Positions 14,044-21,359 of a stretch of 21,359 nt of DNA are shown here, piece by piece (position 1 is the first letter of the stretch; each line of letters opens with the position of its first letter). The translations under genes and the position numbers were made by a program. The notes beneath the pieces were generated by a model that made no database searches, was not told where the DNA came from, and worked only from the letters and a program-made list of their open reading frames with translations. Source of the stretch: Dehalococcoidia bacterium (GTDB lineage Bacteria > Chloroflexota > Dehalococcoidia > UBA2979); the NCBI GenBank assembly GCA_030745285.1, contig JASLOV010000110.1, forward strand, positions 1 to 21,359, read 5' to 3'.

Positions 14044-14913
14044 GTGCACCGACAACCGAGCCACTTCCGCCCTGCCCTGGCGCTGGCGGGCGCACTGCTG
14101 GTAGCTGCCGCGGCGGTCGGGAGCGTCGCCGCGCAGGAGGCGACGGAGCCCGAAGCGCCGCCGTTCGTCGGGACGCCGCCAGCGTTCTTCGAGATCGCCT
14201 CCGTCGAGCACGACCCGTCCGGCCGCCTCGTCGCCTCGCTCGCCGTGCCGCAGGCGTTCGAACTGCAACGCGGCCGCCTCACCGCGCTCGTCGACGGCAA
14301 GCTGCGGTACGTGCGCGAGGTGGTTCAGCGCCCGCCCGAACCGATCTCGGTGATCGTGGCGATCGATGTCAGGGGCAGCATGATCGGCAGCCCGATGGAG
14401 GCGGCGCGGCGGGCCGCGCTCGACCTCGTCGACCGGCTCAACTCGGGCGACCAGGTGGCGGTGATCGCGTTCTCGGACGAGCCGGCGGTGCTCTCTGCGT
14501 TCTCGACCGTGCGGTCCTCGACGGTCGACACGATCAACTCTGTCTCCACTGGCGGGTCCACGGCGCTCTACGGCGCCGTCGGATCGGCCGCCGAGCTGTT
14601 CGCGCAGGCCGACACCGACGAAAAGGTGCTGGTGCTGCTCTCCGACGGTCTCGAGTCCGGCGCCTCCGTGATCGGGCGCGACGCCAGGATCGACGCCATC
14701 ATGGCGGCCGGTGCATCGGTCTACTCGTTCGCGCTGCAGTTGCAGGGCGAGGTCGACGTTGGCTACCTGGGCGCGCTTGCCGACCGCAGCGGGGGCGAGT
14801 TCTCCGAGGTGGCCGGCGAGCAGGCGCTGGGTGCGCTGTTCGCGAGCCTCGGGCAGCGGCTGGGCGCGGACGTCGCGGTCACGATCGAGGTCGCGCCGCT
14901 GATGATCGGGTAG
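14044..14913 (+). CDS. VWA-domain secreted/anchored protein, N-terminal part, ends at in-frame TAG
   Basis: Encodes 289 residues: a signal peptide (ALALAGALLVAAAAVGSVAAQ, cleavage after about residue 31), a short strand-rich region, then a von Willebrand factor A domain from about residue 100. The MIDAS motif reads D108-V-R-G-S (AIDVRGSM), with Arg where DxSxS needs the first Ser. The MIDAS Thr (GGSTALYGAV) and Asp (VLLSDGLESG) are present. The frame ends at TAG 14911-14913 but continues open in the same frame to 15840, so this is probably the first half of one 598-residue protein. VWA proteins of this build occur beside Tad/Flp pilus genes, and a prepilin peptidase follows. The GTG at 14044 has no ribosome site, but TAACAT (14028-14033) could be a -10 for a nearly leaderless mRNA. 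Confidence 0.8.
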   Translation: MHRQPSHFRPALALAGALLVAAAAVGSVAAQEATEPEAPPFVGTPPAFFEIASVEHDPSGRLVASLAVPQAFELQRGRLTALVDGKLRYVREVVQRPPEPISVIVAIDVRGSMIGSPMEAARRAALDLVDRLNSGDQVAVIAFSDEPAVLSAFSTVRSSTVDTINSVSTGGSTALYGAVGSAAELFAQADTDEKVLVLLSDGLESGASVIGRDARIDAIMAAGASVYSFALQLQGEVDVGYLGALADRSGGEFSEVAGEQALGALFASLGQRLGADVAVTIEVAPLMIG

Positions 14914-14952
14914 CACGGTCTCGCTCTTCAGTTCGTCGTCGGCGCCGCGCGG

Positions 14953-15840
14953 GTGGAGTCGGAGTTCGAGTTCGAAGTCGAGAACAGCGGGCTGATCGCC
15001 ACGGCGCTCGCCGAGCGGCCACAAGTTCGCGACGGCGGGGGCGGGGAGAGCGAGCCGCTCGGGTCCGACGGCGCGATCATCGTTCGCATCGACTCACTGG
15101 TCGACCTGCATTCATTCGACATGCTGGTGACGATCGGTGACGCGGACCCGGTGACCGTCTCCGCCGCCACCGACCGCGTGCTGATCGACCCGTGGCGGTT
15201 CGTTCCCGGGCCGCTCGATGTCCACGTTCAGGCGATCCTGGAGCGCGATGGCGCCGAGGGTCTCGCCGCCGCGAGCACGATCACCGTCGATGTGCCCTCG
15301 TTCGAGCCGGAACTGGTGCTTCGCCGCAGCGGCAGCGGATCCAGTCGCGTGCTCCTGGTCAGCGCGAGGGTGCAGGCGCTGGCCGGCCCGGTGATCCGGG
15401 TCCTGATCGACCGCGAAGAGGTCGCGGACAGCACCAGTCAGATGGCGGCCGTTCGCTCCGCGGAGGGCACGCAGGAACAGACCGTCGCCGCGTTCGAGGC
15501 GCTGAACGAGCGGATCGCCGCCGGCGACTCCGAACAGCCGTCGGCCGGCAGCGCGGGCGAGGCCGAAGCCGACCCCCCGGACCCGCCCGCGCCGGGTGAC
15601 GCGGTCCTCGTCTTCGTGCCGACCCCGGCCGAAGGCGAGATGGAGGTGCGCCTGGAGGGGGCGGACGGTGAGACCATCGCAACCCAGCTGCTGGCCGTCA
15701 CGAAAGACCGTCTGGTGCCTGTCTCCGGCGACGAGGCGAGTGCCAGCGGTGGGAGCGGGCCGTTGCTCGCCAGCCTGGCGCTTGTGGCGCTGGCGGCGCT
15801 CGCCGGGGGCGTCGTGTTCGTCGCTCGCTGCTCCGTCTGA
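14953..15840 (+). CDS. C-terminal part of the VWA protein: beta domains and membrane anchor
   Basis: In frame with the preceding VWA part and separated from it by the TAG at 14911; the 13 codons between (HGLALQFVVGAAR) are open and protein-like. The section holds two strand-rich, probably Ig-like stretches (about 15100-15310 and 15590-15710) around a linker rich in Glu, Ala and Pro (PSAGSAGEAEADPPDPPAPG). It ends in one membrane helix (LLASLALVALAALAGGVVFV) and a short basic tail. GTG 14953 is the first start after the stop, but a product made from it would lack a signal peptide although it is built like an extracytoplasmic anchored protein. That supports one interrupted gene. Unlike longer VWA/T2SF-type homologues, no secretion-system F domain follows the helix. 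Confidence 0.7.
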   Translation: MESEFEFEVENSGLIATALAERPQVRDGGGGESEPLGSDGAIIVRIDSLVDLHSFDMLVTIGDADPVTVSAATDRVLIDPWRFVPGPLDVHVQAILERDGAEGLAAASTITVDVPSFEPELVLRRSGSGSSRVLLVSARVQALAGPVIRVLIDREEVADSTSQMAAVRSAEGTQEQTVAAFEALNERIAAGDSEQPSAGSAGEAEADPPDPPAPGDAVLVFVPTPAEGEMEVRLEGADGETIATQLLAVTKDRLVPVSGDEASASGGSGPLLASLALVALAALAGGVVFVARCSV

Positions 15841-15933
15841 CCATGACCCTGGAACGCTGACGGGCGCGGCTGGCTTCTCGATCAGCCGTTGCGATACGAT
15901 CAGTCCACTCGCCCATCCCTGCGGAGGAGACAC

Positions 15934-16650
15934 GTGGTACGACGGCTGTTGGGTCGAGGCGACGACGACAAGGACCGTAAGAAGGACGGCGACGACAAGA
16001 ACGAGCCGCAGTCCGGCGCCTCGCGTCGTGTCCTCAGTCCGGGCGCAGACGCCGCCGCACCCGCAGACGCCGCACCCCAGGCGGGCGGCCCCGCGTCAGC
16101 CCCCGCCGTCGACCGACCACGACTAGTCAGCGAAGCCACCGAGACCGTGATCGTCGCCGCCGCCCTGGCCGGGAGCGCGGCCATTGCGATCGTCGTCGGG
16201 CGTCCGCCCGGGGGAGTGATTGTGACCGCCGCCTTCACCGCGGCGCTGGCCGGAATCTCGCTGGTGGACCTGCGCGAGCGTCGCATCCCGAACGCCTACA
16301 CCTACGGGGGGACGGCCGTCGCGCTGGCGGTCGCGTTGCCGGGCGGTGTTGACGCGATTGGCTCATCGTTGCTCGGGATAGGATTCGGCGGCGGGGTGAT
16401 GGGCGCCGGCTTCTGGGTTGGGCGCGGCCAGCTCGGGCTCGGTGACGTCAAGCTCGCTGCCTTCGCCGGCGCTGTCCTCGGCGGGCGCGCCACGGCGACC
16501 TTTCTGATGGCGGGGACCGTGTTCGTCGCGCTGGCGGCGCTGGTGCTGCTGCTGCGCGGACGCGACCGTCGTTCGACGTTCGCCTACGGTCCCTATCTCG
16601 CCGCCGGGGCGGCCTTCGCCGTGCTGGTGCGCGGTCCGCTCATGAGCTGA
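15934..16650 (+). CDS. A24 family prepilin peptidase with charged N-terminal extension
   Basis: A 238-residue protein. Residues 65-238 form a membrane domain of the A24A/CpaA-TadV type, an aspartic peptidase that trims type IV-like (Flp) prepilins. The two catalytic Asp residues are D112 (SLVDLRERRIPN) and D171 (GLGDVKLAA). The family's N-terminal methylase domain is absent, as in CpaA/TadV. Residues 1-64 are unusual: a run of Asp and Lys (GDDDKDRKKDGDDK) followed by Ala/Pro-rich sequence, presumably a disordered cytoplasmic tail. The GTG at 15934 is chosen because GGAGGAG lies just upstream (15923-15929). A longer frame to 15889 lacks a ribosome site. It sits 93 bases after the VWA gene and 48 before an FHA gene, suggesting one pilus-related unit. 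Confidence 0.88.
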   Translation: MVRRLLGRGDDDKDRKKDGDDKNEPQSGASRRVLSPGADAAAPADAAPQAGGPASAPAVDRPRLVSEATETVIVAAALAGSAAIAIVVGRPPGGVIVTAAFTAALAGISLVDLRERRIPNAYTYGGTAVALAVALPGGVDAIGSSLLGIGFGGGVMGAGFWVGRGQLGLGDVKLAAFAGAVLGGRATATFLMAGTVFVALAALVLLLRGRDRRSTFAYGPYLAAGAAFAVLVRGPLMS

Positions 16651-16683
16651 CGGGGAACGTCCGGGGTCCGACTGGTCTGTGGC

Positions 16684-16716
16684 GGGGGGGGTCTGCGGGT
16701 GGGGCGGGACCTAGGG
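16684..16716 (+). promoter_or_regulatory. G-quadruplex motif over the FHA start codon
   Basis: Five G-tracts of at least three G (16684-16691, 16697-16699, 16701-16704, 16706-16708, 16714-16716), with loops of 1-5 bases, meet the canonical G-quadruplex pattern on the coding strand. The only available start codon of the FHA gene (GTG 16699) lies inside it. The G8 run is also a slippage-prone site. Confidence 0.5.
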
Positions 16717-17034
16717 CGACGGCTTCACCGCGAATTCGTACTCGCCGATCTCTATCTCGTCTGGGTCGATAGCGAGGGTGTCGCGGAGGAACGCCCTCTG
16801 CTGCCGGGGTCGGTTGTGGTCGGGCGAGTCTCGGCCTGCGATGTCGTGCTGACCGACTCGGGAGTCTCGCGCGAACACGCCCGCATCGAGGTCGATGAGA
16901 GCGGCGTGACGATCCACGACCTCAAGAGCCGCAACGGCACCTGGGTGAACGGCGAGCAGACGGACGGCGTCAAGCTTGAGCCCGGCGACGAGATCGGCAT
17001 CGGCCGGCTGGCGCTCGCCGTGATGGAGTTCTAG
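16699..17034 (+). CDS. FHA-domain protein
   Basis: A 111-residue protein that is almost entirely one forkhead-associated domain, which binds phosphothreonine peptides. Key residues are visible: G42-R43 (VVVGRVSACDVVL), S57-R58-E59-H60 (SGVSREHARIE) and N79-G80-T81 (LKSRNGTWVNG). GVKLEPGDEIGIGRLALAVMEF closes the sandwich. It has no membrane helix or kinase domain, so it is probably a small adaptor for a Ser/Thr-kinase signal. FHA genes often lie near Tad/Flp pilus or type VI/VII secretion genes, which fits the VWA and prepilin peptidase upstream. GTG 16699 is the only ATG/GTG/TTG in frame after the previous stop; there is no normal ribosome site but a G-rich tract. Confidence 0.88.
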   Translation: MGRDLGRRLHREFVLADLYLVWVDSEGVAEERPLLPGSVVVGRVSACDVVLTDSGVSREHARIEVDESGVTIHDLKSRNGTWVNGEQTDGVKLEPGDEIGIGRLALAVMEF

Positions 17035-17085
17035 CCGCACGGTCGCCGCGGCTCGCCGGGACACGGCGGCTGTGCCCGGCGGCGG

Positions 17086-17111
17086 TTGCGAGTTTGTGAC
17101 AAATCGCGCAA
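17086..17111 (+). promoter_or_regulatory. Palindromic operator-like site upstream of gltB
   Basis: TTTGT-G-ACAAA (17093-17103) is a perfect 11-base palindrome, flanked by outer arms TTGCG (17086-17090) and CGCAA (17107-17111). A possible -35 (TTGCGA, 17086) and AT-rich -10 (AATATA, 17110-17115) overlap it, so a bound regulator could block or activate gltB. The regulator is unknown. Confidence 0.4.
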
Positions 17112-17152
17112 TATAGGCCACCCAACGTCGGCTATGATGATCGTTCCTTCCC

Positions 17153-17176
17153 GGCGCCCCGGCAGGCGCCCCGGCA
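17153..17176 (+). repeat. 12-base tandem duplication in the gltB leader
   Basis: GGCGCCCCGGCA occurs twice, head to tail and perfectly (17153-17164, 17165-17176), 24 bases before the proposed gltB start. Each unit contains the palindrome GGCGCC. Confidence 0.8.
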
Positions 17177-17200
17177 TCAAGCACAGGTTCGGAGCAGACT

Positions 17201-21359
<4,159 letters not shown>

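Noticed and set aside
12577..15024. 815-codon open frame on the minus strand
   Set aside because: It lies antisense to the CoA-transferase and VWA genes, is rich in Arg, His, Gly and Asp without any domain, and is a GC-rich third-position shadow.

Overview
This 21.4 kb window comes from a GC-rich bacterium. It uses many GTG starts, has tightly packed operons, and carries genes for F420/FMN-type luciferase-like (LLM) oxidoreductases, class III CoA-transferases, a Crp/Fnr regulator, a Tad/Flp-pilus-like set (VWA, A24 prepilin peptidase, FHA) and ferredoxin/NADPH-type glutamate synthase. The mix fits Chloroflexota (for example Dehalococcoidia/SAR202-like or Thermomicrobia-like lineages) better than Actinobacteria. 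This is inference from gene content; no marker gene settles it. I see no rRNA, tRNA, CRISPR array or insertion sequence, and no gene-free stretch above about 250 bases.

Layout. 2-463: tail of a metallo-beta-lactamase-fold hydrolase. 480-2066 (-): amidase-signature hydrolase, divergent from a gamma-glutamyltransferase-like Ntn hydrolase (2190-3854, +), followed by a PPOX split-barrel flavoprotein (3916-4344, +). 4326-5753 (-): unrecognised membrane protein with a large extracytoplasmic domain, overlapping the PPOX gene tail to tail. 6001-7019 (+): small CxxC thioredoxin/glutaredoxin-like protein translationally coupled to a Crp/Fnr regulator. 7100-7665 (+): a lipoprotein thioredoxin whose frame is shifted once, and whose first active-site Cys codon is an in-frame TGA. 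7755-11604 (-): four-gene operon (two LLM paralogues, M20 peptidase, 3-hydroxyacyl-CoA dehydrogenase) behind a good TTGACA promoter. 11793-12701 (+): EamA transporter, then CaiB/BaiF CoA-transferase (12748-13971). 14044-17034 (+): VWA surface protein interrupted by an in-frame TAG, prepilin peptidase and FHA protein. 17201-end (+): glutamate synthase large subunit, running off the window.

Most notable is 7294-7665. The conserved W-C-x-x-C of a thioredoxin fold reads W-TGA-P-F-C, the frame stays open and well conserved on both sides, and a hairpin meeting the bacterial SECIS rule follows at the right distance. This is either an undescribed extracytoplasmic selenoprotein (UxxC thioredoxin) or a decayed or mis-sequenced gene. 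The same locus has a probable one-base deletion, the VWA gene has an in-frame amber, and gltB has no ATG/GTG/TTG start, so sequence error or decay must be excluded first.
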